A stretch of DNA of 64,000 nt from Bacteroidales bacterium (GTDB taxonomy: Bacteria; Bacteroidota; Bacteroidia; Bacteroidales; M50B96). Under the pieces are notes generated by a model that saw only the letters and a program-made list of their open reading frames with translations, was not told the origin of the DNA and searched no databases. This document shows, piece by piece, positions 28,892 to 36,932 of this stretch. The position numbers and the translations under genes are program-made. Positions within the stretch are counted from its first letter, which is position 1. Every line of letters starts with the position of its first letter. The DNA lies in the NCBI GenBank assembly GCA_018401015.1, contig JAGYLP010000002.1:124001-188000 (forward strand). Reading direction: 5' to 3'.

Positions 28892-29471
28892 GAGCGTCTT
28901 TCCAAACCAGCGAGTTAATGAGGTAATCAATGTCTGACTCAATGAATTGTAAAACCGGGGCTATGGAGTCAGCATTGGGTGCGTGCAAAAAATACAAGGA
29001 GCCTCTTAAAAAGTGGTGGGTGCTATCGGTAAGAAAGAACTGAATGGGTGAAGCGGCATTCCCGCGGATATGATAGATGAGTCCGAATTTTGATTCGTCT
29101 GGTTTCATAATTACTTCATCCTGAATCGCATCTGATATTATTTGATGTTTGAATGCGAGTTGATGCGATTCGTCTAATAAAAATCTGAGATTTCCCTGAA
29201 TAGGGTGATAGCTAAGGTGAAGTTGAGCTTTTTGAAGAGGAAAGTTCAGATTGTACCAATACTTGCCTTTCTCTTGATTAGGATAAGGGGTTAAAAGGGA
29301 ATACACTGGGTATTCGAATTGGTAGGGCAGATCGTCCGATTCGAGCAGGCGGTAGTCTTTTTCGGGAAAATCAATGCGGAAGTATCCGTAGGGTTTGGGT
29401 ATTGGGGTGTCTGTACAGGCAATGGCAAATCCCCCGATAAGTAGAAGGAGTGTAATACGTATTCCTTTCAT
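28884..29471 (-). CDS. gldD: Gliding motility lipoprotein GldD
   Basis: A 195-aa lipoprotein (MKGIRITLLLLIGGFAIACTD, lipobox cysteine C19) that matches GldD. The conserved PKPYGYFRIDFPEKDY opens the mature part, followed by the GKYWYNLNFPLQKAQLHLSY block and the GNAASPIQFFLTDSTHHFLRGSLYF block. In Flavobacterium GldD is required for gliding and linked to type IX secretion; many non-gliding Bacteroidota keep it too. It lies five bases after gldE. Confidence 0.92.
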   Translation of the reverse strand: MKGIRITLLLLIGGFAIACTDTPIPKPYGYFRIDFPEKDYRLLESDDLPYQFEYPVYSLLTPYPNQEKGKYWYNLNFPLQKAQLHLSYHPIQGNLRFLLDESHQLAFKHQIISDAIQDEVIMKPDESKFGLIYHIRGNAASPIQFFLTDSTHHFLRGSLYFLHAPNADSIAPVLQFIESDIDYLINSLVWKDAHD

Positions 29472-29476
29472 GTTGA

Positions 29477-30802
29477 TTATTTTTCCGATTCTCTACCAGG
29501 ATCAATTTGGACTTCTACTTGTTTGATTCGTCGATGATCGACCGATTTTACTTTAAATTGATACTTGCGGATTGAAAGGATGGTTCCTTGTTCCGGAATC
29601 ATTCCGATGCGTTCTAATATGAGGCCTGCAAGGGTTTCTATTTCTCCTCGTTCTTCGAAAAAATAATCATTGTCTTCGCCCACAATTTTGTAGAAATCGT
29701 TCAGTAAAATTTTACCTTCAAAAAGGTATTGGTTTTCACCCAATTGAGTATAAATTATTTCTTCTTCGTCCATCTCGTCGGTGATTTCACCGACTATCTC
29801 TTCCAGAATATCTTCCAGGGAAATGATCCCGCTTGTTCCCCCATATTCATCGACCACAATGGCTAAGTGATTTTTATCGCGACGAAATTCTTCCAATAGA
29901 TCGTCGAGCATTTTGGTTTCCGGCACAAAAAAGGCTTTTCTCATCAAGCTGGTCCAATCGAAATCATCTTTTTTATTTAAGTGAGGTAGAATATCCTTGA
30001 TATACAGAATGCCTTTAACTGAATCGAACGTTTGATTCACCACAGGAAGACGGGAATATCCATTCTCCATGATAAATTGTATCAGGTCGCTGAAACGAGT
30101 TTGAATATCGATGGTCACTACATCGACCCGAGGACGCATAATTTCTTTTACATCGGTATTTCCGAATTTTACGATGCCTTGCAGGATTTTTCGGTCCTCC
30201 TGTAATTGCAAGTCCGATGCTTCAAAAGCTTCTGATAAATCATCGAGGGAAAGGGTTTTGGTGTTTTTCAATTTTCGATCGATGAATTGAGTGCTATTAA
30301 CAAGAATGCTTAATAGGGGATAAAGCAAACTTTTGCTAAGGAGTAGTAGCGGCGACATGATTTTGGCTAATCGGAGTGCATGGGCAGCGGCTAGTTTTTT
30401 GGGCAGGATCTCTCCAAAAAAGAGCAGGACAAGCCCGATGAGGATGAGGTGCCAAATAATGGATAAGGAGTTAAGTGTGGTTTGAGCAAAGAGCATCTGA
30501 CAGAGTACCATTGCTGAAACCAGAAATCCTATTTGAGTAATTAGTTTGCTGGTGATTAGATTTGCCAGAAGCAGTTCCGGTTCTTTGAAAAGTTTTTCCA
30601 TTGAACCGGGTTTAGTTGCTTTCTGTTGGAGGTATTTCTTCCAGGATTGCGCTGGGATGGAAAAGAATGCCACTTCCGACGCAGCAATAAGAGCTGAGTA
30701 AAGAAGAAAAAGGCCGGAAAGAATAACGAAAATCAGGATGCTTCCCGGATCCGGATTCTCGCTAATCCATTGGTTGAAAGGAGGATGAATATCCATCATC
30801 AT
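29477..30802 (-). CDS. gldE: Gliding motility-associated protein GldE (CNNM/CBS/CorC-type)
   Basis: A 441-aa membrane protein: an N-terminal DUF21/CNNM membrane domain with about four segments (roughly 20-180), a pair of CBS domains (MRPRVDVVTIDIQTRF; YSRLPVVN; LAIVVDEYGGTSGIISLEDILEEIVGEI), and a C-terminal CorC/HlyC domain. This is the GldE architecture; paralogues are annotated as hemolysins or magnesium/cobalt efflux proteins. Three consecutive Met codons make the exact start ambiguous by up to six bases. It sits between ssb and gldD, as in other Bacteroidota. Confidence 0.92.
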   Translation of the reverse strand: MMMDIHPPFNQWISENPDPGSILIFVILSGLFLLYSALIAASEVAFFSIPAQSWKKYLQQKATKPGSMEKLFKEPELLLANLITSKLITQIGFLVSAMVLCQMLFAQTTLNSLSIIWHLILIGLVLLFFGEILPKKLAAAHALRLAKIMSPLLLLSKSLLYPLLSILVNSTQFIDRKLKNTKTLSLDDLSEAFEASDLQLQEDRKILQGIVKFGNTDVKEIMRPRVDVVTIDIQTRFSDLIQFIMENGYSRLPVVNQTFDSVKGILYIKDILPHLNKKDDFDWTSLMRKAFFVPETKMLDDLLEEFRRDKNHLAIVVDEYGGTSGIISLEDILEEIVGEITDEMDEEEIIYTQLGENQYLFEGKILLNDFYKIVGEDNDYFFEERGEIETLAGLILERIGMIPEQGTILSIRKYQFKVKSVDHRRIKQVEVQIDPGRESEK

Positions 30803-30823
30803 AGGGTGTGCCGAAGCATGGAT

Positions 30824-31249
30824 TTAGAATGGTAAGCCATCGTCGGTTGCATCAGGCACATCGGGTGATTGAGTCGGTGGGTTATCGGATGAGTTGTCGG
30901 GCCGATCGTTGGTTCCCTGCCCTCCCTGGGCTCCTAGCATCACCATGGAGTCGCCATACACTTCGGTGATATATCGCTTTACTCCTTCTTTATCGTCGTA
31001 AGAACGATGTCGGAGTCGACCTTCAACGAAGATTTTATCACCCTTTTTCAGGTATTTTTCGGCTGTTTCGGCCAACCCTCTCCAAAGAATGATGTTGTGC
31101 CATTCTGTTTGAGTGGTTTTTTCGCCCGATTTACTTTTGTAGGTTTCATTGGTTGCTAGTGAGAAGGACGCCACCGCCACACCAGAGTCGAGGTAACGCA
31201 CTTTGGGGTCGCCCCCGATGTTACCAATCAGCATTACTTTGTTTAGCAT
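30824..31249 (-). CDS. ssb: Single-stranded DNA-binding protein
   Basis: A 141-aa SSB with the OB fold (MLNKVMLIGNIGGDPKVRYLD; WHNIILWRGLAETAEKYLKKGDKIFVEGRL). A short disordered G/Q/N/P-rich tail ends in the acidic tip DATDDGLPF, which binds partner proteins. It coats single-stranded DNA in replication, repair and recombination. It is between mutY and gldE; the 78-base gap to mutY holds its own putative promoter. Confidence 0.96.
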   Translation of the reverse strand: MLNKVMLIGNIGGDPKVRYLDSGVAVASFSLATNETYKSKSGEKTTQTEWHNIILWRGLAETAEKYLKKGDKIFVEGRLRHRSYDDKEGVKRYITEVYGDSMVMLGAQGGQGTNDRPDNSSDNPPTQSPDVPDATDDGLPF

Positions 31250-31312
31250 AGTACTAATTTTTAAAGGTTTAAGAATGAACTATGGTATTGCTTATTCTTA
31301 AAGCGCAAGCGC

Positions 31313-31320
31313 CAAAGTTA
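31313..31320 (-). promoter_or_regulatory. Putative -7 element TAACTTTG for ssb
   Basis: Reverse complement of CAAAGTTA, 64 bases upstream of the ssb start, between mutY and ssb. It matches TANNTTTG. The nearest TTG upstream has a spacer longer than usual. Confidence 0.45.
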
Positions 31321-31327
31321 AGCAAAA

Positions 31328-32413
31328 TTACCTGCTTCCATTTTCAAAGATTGATTCATAATGTTTGGTTAAGAATGAATCCATCAGTTTAGATACGGGC
31401 AATTTACTAAGTTCTTTTGTTGGTTTCAATTGAAAGGGATGAATGGTATCAGTTAATTTATCCTTACTTAGGAGAATAATATAGGTGGCATGGATCTGTC
31501 TATGGCTAAGGAGGTGTTTTTTCTTGTTTTGGATGATTTGAAGGTCGAAATGAGGCTTATAAAGTCGATTCCAAAGCGAAAGTTCCGATAATTGCTCCGG
31601 AGGCAAGGGTGTTTTCGTCTCTTCGAGTGGGAATTGATACATTCCTCCCCAAATTCCTTTGTCTGATCGTTTATCGATATAAACTTGTTCCTGGTCGGTA
31701 AGGACAAAATAATAGTGCCAACGTTTTTCAACGATGGTTTTACCTCTTTTAATTGGTCGAGTGTCGATAGTGTTATTATGGTATGCTTCGCAAAGTTCCT
31801 GAAGCGGACACGCTTGGCAATCGGGGTTTGCCGGTACGCATTGCAGCGCACCGAACTCCATGATAGCTTGATTATACTCGCCCGGTTTTTCGGGGTGAAG
31901 TAATTCCTGGGCAAGTGATTTAAACATTTTTTTCCCTTCCGATGAATCGATGGGCAGGTCTATATTAAAGAGTCGAGATAAAACCCGATACACATTTCCA
32001 TCGATTACAGGGACCGGTTCATGGAAAGCTATTGAGGCGATTGCAGCCGCTGTGTATTCTCCAACTCCCTTAAGCTTAATGAGTTCTGTGAAAGTTGCGG
32101 GAAATTGGTTGTTTCGGTTTTGGTGGATTTCGATGGCTGTTTGATGCAGGTTCCGGGCTCTTGAATAGTATCCCAATCCTTGCCAAAGTTTCAGTACGCT
32201 TTCTTCGTCGGTCTTCGCTAGGTGCTCAATAGTAGGGAAGGCAGCTATAAAACGCTGAAAATAAGGAAGCCCCTGAGCTACTCGTGTTTGTTGTAAAATG
32301 ATTTCCGATAACCATATTTTATAGGGGTGCGGATCTTCTCTCCAGGGAAGGGTTCGTTTGTTCTGTTCATACCAGGTTAGAACTAAGTTTTTGATATAGC
32401 TAATTTTATCCAA
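31328..32413 (-). CDS. mutY: A/G-specific adenine glycosylase
   Basis: A 361-aa base-excision repair enzyme that removes adenine mispaired with 8-oxoguanine. The HhH-GPD core has LSEIILQQTRV with the catalytic Glu, GVGEYTAAAIASIAF, and IDGNVYRVLSRLF with the catalytic Asp. A [4Fe-4S] cluster loop of the form CX6CX2CX5C follows (CVPANPDCQACPLQELC). The C-terminal domain is the NUDIX-like 8-oxoG-recognition part. It is divergent from the HU gene and leads the mutY-ssb-gldE-gldD-PPTase series. Confidence 0.95.
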   Translation of the reverse strand: MDKISYIKNLVLTWYEQNKRTLPWREDPHPYKIWLSEIILQQTRVAQGLPYFQRFIAAFPTIEHLAKTDEESVLKLWQGLGYYSRARNLHQTAIEIHQNRNNQFPATFTELIKLKGVGEYTAAAIASIAFHEPVPVIDGNVYRVLSRLFNIDLPIDSSEGKKMFKSLAQELLHPEKPGEYNQAIMEFGALQCVPANPDCQACPLQELCEAYHNNTIDTRPIKRGKTIVEKRWHYYFVLTDQEQVYIDKRSDKGIWGGMYQFPLEETKTPLPPEQLSELSLWNRLYKPHFDLQIIQNKKKHLLSHRQIHATYIILLSKDKLTDTIHPFQLKPTKELSKLPVSKLMDSFLTKHYESIFENGSR

Positions 32414-32436
32414 AATTTTTACGGTGAGTTTTTAAG

Positions 32437-32444
32437 CAAAAATA
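32437..32444 (-). promoter_or_regulatory. Putative -7 element TATTTTTG for mutY
   Basis: Reverse complement of CAAAAATA, 24 bases ahead of the mutY start in the divergent mutY/HU region. The short 5' leader is a small concern. Confidence 0.4.
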
Positions 32445-32479
32445 CTGGCTAGTGGTTTTATTTGTGTAATAAATTCCCT

Positions 32480-32487
32480 TATATTTG
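32480..32487 (+). promoter_or_regulatory. Putative -7 element TATATTTG for the HU gene
   Basis: An exact TANNTTTG match 54 bases upstream of the HU start. A TTTG at 32461-32464 lies 15 bases before it, a little closer than usual. Confidence 0.5.
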
Positions 32488-32540
32488 CAGACCAAATTCA
32501 AAATGAATTATAAGTAATTGATAATTAAAGTTTTTTAAAA

Positions 32541-32825
32541 ATGACAAAAGCTGATATCGTAAACGAAATTTCGAAGAACACAGGTATTGAAAAGGTCACC
32601 GTTCTAAAGACTGTGGAAGCTTTCATGGATTCTGTAAAAAATTCATTAACCCATGGCAAGAATGTATATCTGCGTGGATTCGGTAGTTTTATAGTTAAGG
32701 AGCGCGCTGAGAAAACAGCCCGAAATATCTCCAAGAATACTACTATCATCATCCCTGCTCATAATATCCCCGCCTTTAAACCTGCTAAGACTTTTGTCAA
32801 CAAGGTTAAAAATCACGTAAAATAA
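32541..32825 (+). CDS. HU/IHF-family DNA-binding protein
   Basis: A 94-aa nucleoid protein with the HU fold: MTKADIVNEISKNTGIEK, the dimer core TVEAFMDSVKNSL, and the DNA-binding arm region GFGSFIVKERAEKTARNISKNTTIIIPAHNIPAFKPAKTF. It bends and compacts DNA as a dimer. The FKPAK motif is intact. It precedes the 30-residue ribosomal-type protein and RNase G, a conserved neighbourhood in Bacteroidota. Confidence 0.94.
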   Translation: MTKADIVNEISKNTGIEKVTVLKTVEAFMDSVKNSLTHGKNVYLRGFGSFIVKERAEKTARNISKNTTIIIPAHNIPAFKPAKTFVNKVKNHVK

Positions 32826-32847
32826 TAACCATTTATAAACGATAGCT

Positions 32848-32940
32848 ATGCCAAGCGGAAAGAAAAGAAAAAGACACAAAATGGCTACTCATAAAAGGAA
32901 GAAACGCCTAAGAAAAAACAGGCATAAAAAGAAGAAGTAG
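32848..32940 (+). CDS. AURKAIP1/COX24-domain small basic protein (mS38/bS22-like)
   Basis: Too short for the ORF track. ATG at 32848 encodes a 30-residue peptide that begins MPSGKKRKRHKMATHKRKK and ends in a run of lysines. The K-R-x-K-M...H-K-R-K-K-R-L-R-K pattern is the AURKAIP1/COX24 domain, seen in mitochondrial mS38 and in the tiny bacterial ribosomal proteins of Bacteroidota and mycobacteria. It probably inserts into the small-subunit rRNA. It lies 22 bases after HU and is followed by a hairpin terminator. Confidence 0.85.
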   Translation: MPSGKKRKRHKMATHKRKKRLRKNRHKKKK

Positions 32941-32969
32941 CCTAATTCACACTCTTCCTAACAGTTTTC

Positions 32970-33003
32970 AATAAACCTAAAGAGAAACATCTTTAGGTTT
33001 ATT
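32970..33003 (+). terminator. Hairpin terminator after the HU operon
   Basis: A perfect 14-bp inverted repeat (AATAAACCTAAAGA / TCTTTAGGTTTATT) with a six-base loop. The second arm itself supplies the T-rich tract, and GTATTTATA follows. Confidence 0.75.
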
Positions 33004-33054
33004 GTATTTATACCATTCACACCGCAATGATTCTTATATCGGTCGGGGAATTAT

Positions 33055-34617
33055 ATGACTTCACAAACAAGTAAAGAACTCATTATAGATGTTAATGCCG
33101 GTGAAACCTCCATTGCACTATTGGAGGATAAACTGATAACCGGTTTATACAAAGAGAAGAACAGTATTCAGTTCTCGGTAGGCGACATTTATTTAGGGCA
33201 GGTTAAAAAAATCATGCCTGGCTTGAACGCAGCCTTCGTCAATGTTGGTTACGAAAAGGATGCTTTTTTGCATTATCTCGATTTAGGTCCACAGTTTAGT
33301 TCGCTGAAAAAATACCTAAGCCTTACCTTAGAAGGAAAGCCGGTTCCTGCTTTCTCATCTTTCCCGTTGGAACCTGATATCAATAAACATGGGAAAATAA
33401 CCGAGGTGCTTTCGCCGGGGCAGTTGATTCTAGTGCAAATAGCTAAAGAACCAATCTCATCTAAAGGGCCACGATTATCAAGCGAATTGTCGATTCCAGG
33501 GCGGAACATGGTGCTTATTCCCTTTTCGAACAAAATTTCCATAAGCCAGAAAATTGGCTCCGATGAGGAGAAGCTTCGACTAAAAAAATTAATCCAGAGT
33601 ATTAAACCCAATAATTACGGTGTAATTGTTCGAACTGCCGCGAAAAGTAAACGGGTGGCAACGCTCGACAATGAACTACGTGAACTCGTCGAGAAATGGG
33701 AAAATGCTTTCAAGTCGATTAAACAAATAAAAGGGCCGCAACTCTTTATTGGTGAATTGAATCGCTCTTCGGCTGTGGTGCGCGACCTGTACAACGCCAG
33801 CTTCAACCATATTTTTGTTAATGACCATCATATCTATCAGCAAATAAAACAATACGTTGAGACTATCGATCCGGAGAAAACCAAGATTGTGAAAATGGTC
33901 TCGGCCAAAACGCCCATTTTTGAGCAATTTGGAGTCGATAAGCAAATTAAAGCGAGTTTTGGAAAAACGGTCAGTTTCAAGTCGGGAGCTTATCTAATTA
34001 TCGAGCACACCGAAGCGATGCACGTAATTGATGTAAACTCCGGAAATAGGACCAAAAAGGACTTGAATCAAGAGTCGAATGCGCTTGAAGTCAATTTAGC
34101 GGCGGCCGAGGAAATTGCAAGGCAGTTAAAATTGCGCGATATGGGAGGCCTGATCGTGATCGATTTTATCGACATGACCCTGGCTCCGAACCGACAGGCT
34201 TTGTACGATAAAATGCGAAGCCTGATGGCTGATGATCCGGCAAAACATACCATTTTACCCTTGAGTAAGTTTGGGTTGATGGAAATAACCCGTCAGCGGG
34301 TGCGCCCTGAAACCGATATCGATACGATTGAAAAGTGTCCTTCTTGCAATGGAACCGGTGAGATTCAATCGAGCATGTTGCTGATGGATGAAATTGAAAA
34401 TAATCTTAAATACCTGCTAAAGCAAAATCCAAGCATTAAGTTCCTGAAGCTGAAGGTACATCCTTTTTTAGCATCCTATTTTAAGCAAGGTGTTTTTAGT
34501 ATTCGCTATCAATGGGCAAAAAAATACAAGATTAAGCTCAAAATCAAGGAAATCAATTCTTTCCCAGTGCTGGAATATCGCTTTGTCGATCAAAATGAGA
34601 TTGATATACTGGTCTGA
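33055..34617 (+). CDS. rng: Ribonuclease E/G family protein (RNase G)
   Basis: A 520-aa endoribonuclease for rRNA processing and mRNA decay. The order is an S1 domain interrupted by the family insertion (VGDIYLGQVKKIMPGLNAAFVNVGYEKDAFLHY), the catalytic region with HVIDVNSGNR and IDFIDM supplying the metal-binding aspartates, and the zinc-link CPSCNGTGEIQ. The C-terminal part is short, and no RNase E-type scaffold is present, so RNase G is the better name. It follows the HU gene and the small ribosomal protein, in the usual Bacteroidota order. Confidence 0.93.
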   Translation: MTSQTSKELIIDVNAGETSIALLEDKLITGLYKEKNSIQFSVGDIYLGQVKKIMPGLNAAFVNVGYEKDAFLHYLDLGPQFSSLKKYLSLTLEGKPVPAFSSFPLEPDINKHGKITEVLSPGQLILVQIAKEPISSKGPRLSSELSIPGRNMVLIPFSNKISISQKIGSDEEKLRLKKLIQSIKPNNYGVIVRTAAKSKRVATLDNELRELVEKWENAFKSIKQIKGPQLFIGELNRSSAVVRDLYNASFNHIFVNDHHIYQQIKQYVETIDPEKTKIVKMVSAKTPIFEQFGVDKQIKASFGKTVSFKSGAYLIIEHTEAMHVIDVNSGNRTKKDLNQESNALEVNLAAAEEIARQLKLRDMGGLIVIDFIDMTLAPNRQALYDKMRSLMADDPAKHTILPLSKFGLMEITRQRVRPETDIDTIEKCPSCNGTGEIQSSMLLMDEIENNLKYLLKQNPSIKFLKLKVHPFLASYFKQGVFSIRYQWAKKYKIKLKIKEINSFPVLEYRFVDQNEIDILV

Positions 34618-34666
34618 TTTTCATTGGTTTTTCCCTGTTAATTTTTATTAAATACCCTTGCCTCAT

Positions 34667-34695
34667 CCATACCCCTGTTTTAAGAGGGAGTATGG
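34667..34695 (+). other. Inverted repeat between rng and the DsbD-like gene
   Basis: CCATACCCCT and AGGGAGTATGG form a stem of 10 bp with a one-base bulge and an eight-base loop. No T tract follows; the next element is a TATTTTTG promoter motif. It could be a weak terminator or an operator. Confidence 0.4.
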
Positions 34696-34709
34696 CTGCC
34701 AAAAAATCA

Positions 34710-34717
34710 TATTTTTG
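34710..34717 (+). promoter_or_regulatory. Putative -7 element TATTTTTG for the DsbD-like gene
   Basis: An exact TANNTTTG match 27 bases ahead of the start, just after the inverted repeat. No good -33 TTG was found. Confidence 0.4.
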
Positions 34718-34743
34718 CGAGCTGTATTCTAAATCCATTTAGT

Positions 34744-36876
34744 ATGAAGTTTCGCATGCTTTTCATCTTGGTAAGTGTTCTTCTTACCAGTTTCAGCACT
34801 TTACAATCACAAATCGACATTCCTGTTACCTGGGAATACCGACTGATCAATTCCAACAAAGAGTCTGCTATTCTAGAAATGGAAGCCACCATCGAAGATA
34901 AGTGGCATCTCTACAGTCAGCATACCCCTGAAAATGGTCCCCTTTCATTGTATTTTGAGTTTGAAGAGAGTGACAATTGGGAGCGAATTGGTGAGGTAAA
35001 AGAGCCCAAGCCATTGACTGAGTTCGACGAGATTTTTAAAGTGGATGTGCTCTATTTCAAAGATAAAGTGGTCTTTACGCAAGAGATTAAAATCCTGAGC
35101 CAAGATCCTTTCTTTATTCGAGGTACATCTGATTATCAGGCTTGTATCGATGGGAAGTGTGTTCCGGGCAACGATGATTTTGCCATACCGGTAAACGGAG
35201 CCAAAGCTGATGCGGCTAGCCCGGCAAAAAAAGAGAGTAAAGCGGTTAAAACCATGTCGTTTGGCAATATGGATGCGGTTGGGGAAGTGGTTCCTGCACC
35301 GGCGTCTGTAACCCAAAAAGATGGAGAGGCTCCTGCAAAAGCTGATTTACTAAAGGAAGAAAAAGTCCCGATTAGCTCAGAACCTGCAGGTGAAAATAAG
35401 GGTTTGTGGTTGTTCTTTTTCATCAGCTTTCTGGCAGGTTTAGCCGCGATTCTTACTCCTTGTGTTTTCCCGATGATTCCGATGACGGTTACCTTCTTTA
35501 TGAAAGATAAAGAACATGCTGCCAAAGGGAAAAGAGAAGCCTTGGTTTATGGATTTTCAATCATCGCTATTTATACCTTCATTGGTTCCATTCTCGCCGT
35601 TGTAGCCGGACCTGCGATAGCAAACTGGCTAAGCACCCACTGGATTCCTAATGTGCTATTCTTCCTAATTTTTATGGTTTTTGCTGCCTCTTTCCTGGGG
35701 ATGTTCGAAATTGTCCTTCCCAGCAGCCTGGTGAACAAGTCGGATGCAAAAGCTGATAAAGGCGGATACGTAGGTGCTATTTTCATGGCTATTACGCTCG
35801 TGCTGGTGTCGTTCAGTTGCACCGGTCCTATCGTTGGAGCCATTTTAGTTGAATCGGCTGGTGGCGCTGTTTTGCGTCCCATCATCGGAATGTTCGGTTT
35901 CTCGCTGGCATTTGCATTACCCTTTACTTTATTCGCCTTCTTCCCCGGTTGGTTGAAGAATTTACCCAAATCGGGCGGATGGCTCAATTCGGTTAAAGTT
36001 GTTCTTGGATTCATTGAGTTAGCTCTCGGATTAAAGTTCCTGAGTGTAGCCGATCAGACTTACCATTGGGGTATTTTAGATCGGGAGATTTACCTCGCTT
36101 TCTGGATAGTCATTTTTACCTTGATGGGACTTTATTTACTTGGAAAACTGAAGTTTTCGCACGATAGCGACATGCCGTATTTGAAGGTGCCTCGTCTCGC
36201 ATTGGCCATTGTAACCTTCACTTTCGTGGTTTACCTTATCCCGGGAATGTTCGGAGCGCCTTTAAAAGCATTGTCGGGGTATTTGCCTCCGTCGTCGACC
36301 CACGATTTTGATGTGGATGACAAGATGATTGAGAATGCATTCATGTTGCAGGAATTGATAAACGAAGGTGGCATAGCTGTTACCGGTTCTGCTAAAGCGG
36401 ATTGTCCTGAGCCGAAATATGCCGACCAATTGCATTTACCCCATGGATTGAAGGGGTTTTTTGATTACGATCAAGCCTTGGCTTGTGCACGTGCTCAGAA
36501 CAAACCCCTCTTTATCGATTTTACCGGACATGGTTGTGTTAACTGCAGGGAAATGGAGGCAAATGTTTGGTCGGATCCGGAAGTGCTGAAGCGATTACGT
36601 AACGATTACGTCGTGGTGGCCTTGTATGTTGATGACAAGAAGATTAAGCTACCGGAAGATGAATGGGTCGTTTCTACCTACGACGGAAAGGTTAAAAATA
36701 CCCTGGGTCGGAAATATGCCGACTTTCAGATAAGCCGCTTCAATGTGAACGCACAGCCCTATTATGTGTTGCTCGGATCCGACGAAGAACTCTTAGTTCA
36801 ACCTCGAGGGTACGATTTGAATGTAGGTGAATTTGTTACTTTCCTCGACGATGGTTTAAAAGCTTTTCATCAATAA
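34744..36876 (+). CDS. Thiol:disulfide interchange protein, DsbD-like
   Basis: A 710-aa membrane reductase that carries electrons from cytoplasmic thioredoxin across the inner membrane to periplasmic thiols. It begins with a signal peptide and an N-terminal DsbD-alpha-like beta domain (WHLYSQHTPENGPLSLYF). A flexible K/A/P/E-rich linker leads to a CcdA/DsbD membrane domain (about residues 220-500) with the redox cysteines in LTPCVFPMIPMTVTFF and SFSCTGPIVGAILV. The C-terminal thioredoxin domain has CVNC in FTGHGCVNCREME. It is the only gene before a strong terminator, with a thioredoxin-type gene just beyond. Confidence 0.92.
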   Translation: MKFRMLFILVSVLLTSFSTLQSQIDIPVTWEYRLINSNKESAILEMEATIEDKWHLYSQHTPENGPLSLYFEFEESDNWERIGEVKEPKPLTEFDEIFKVDVLYFKDKVVFTQEIKILSQDPFFIRGTSDYQACIDGKCVPGNDDFAIPVNGAKADAASPAKKESKAVKTMSFGNMDAVGEVVPAPASVTQKDGEAPAKADLLKEEKVPISSEPAGENKGLWLFFFISFLAGLAAILTPCVFPMIPMTVTFFMKDKEHAAKGKREALVYGFSIIAIYTFIGSILAVVAGPAIANWLSTHWIPNVLFFLIFMVFAASFLGMFEIVLPSSLVNKSDAKADKGGYVGAIFMAITLVLVSFSCTGPIVGAILVESAGGAVLRPIIGMFGFSLAFALPFTLFAFFPGWLKNLPKSGGWLNSVKVVLGFIELALGLKFLSVADQTYHWGILDREIYLAFWIVIFTLMGLYLLGKLKFSHDSDMPYLKVPRLALAIVTFTFVVYLIPGMFGAPLKALSGYLPPSSTHDFDVDDKMIENAFMLQELINEGGIAVTGSAKADCPEPKYADQLHLPHGLKGFFDYDQALACARAQNKPLFIDFTGHGCVNCREMEANVWSDPEVLKRLRNDYVVVALYVDDKKIKLPEDEWVVSTYDGKVKNTLGRKYADFQISRFNVNAQPYYVLLGSDEELLVQPRGYDLNVGEFVTFLDDGLKAFHQ

Positions 36877-36881
36877 TAATC

Positions 36882-36920
36882 AAAACAGGATGATGGTGTA
36901 AACGTCATCCTGTTTTACTA
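36882..36920 (+). terminator. Intrinsic terminator between the DsbD-like gene and the tandem-thioredoxin gene
   Basis: A perfect 12-bp stem AAAACAGGATGA / TCATCCTGTTTT with an 11-base loop; the T residues lie at the end of the second arm. It should separate the two genes, or attenuate read-through. Confidence 0.75.
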
Positions 36921-36932
36921 TCCAGATAGTTT

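Noticed and set aside
29477-30802. Calling this gene a hemolysin or a magnesium/cobalt transporter
   Set aside because: The domain set is shared, but position next to gldD and between ssb and gldD marks it as GldE.
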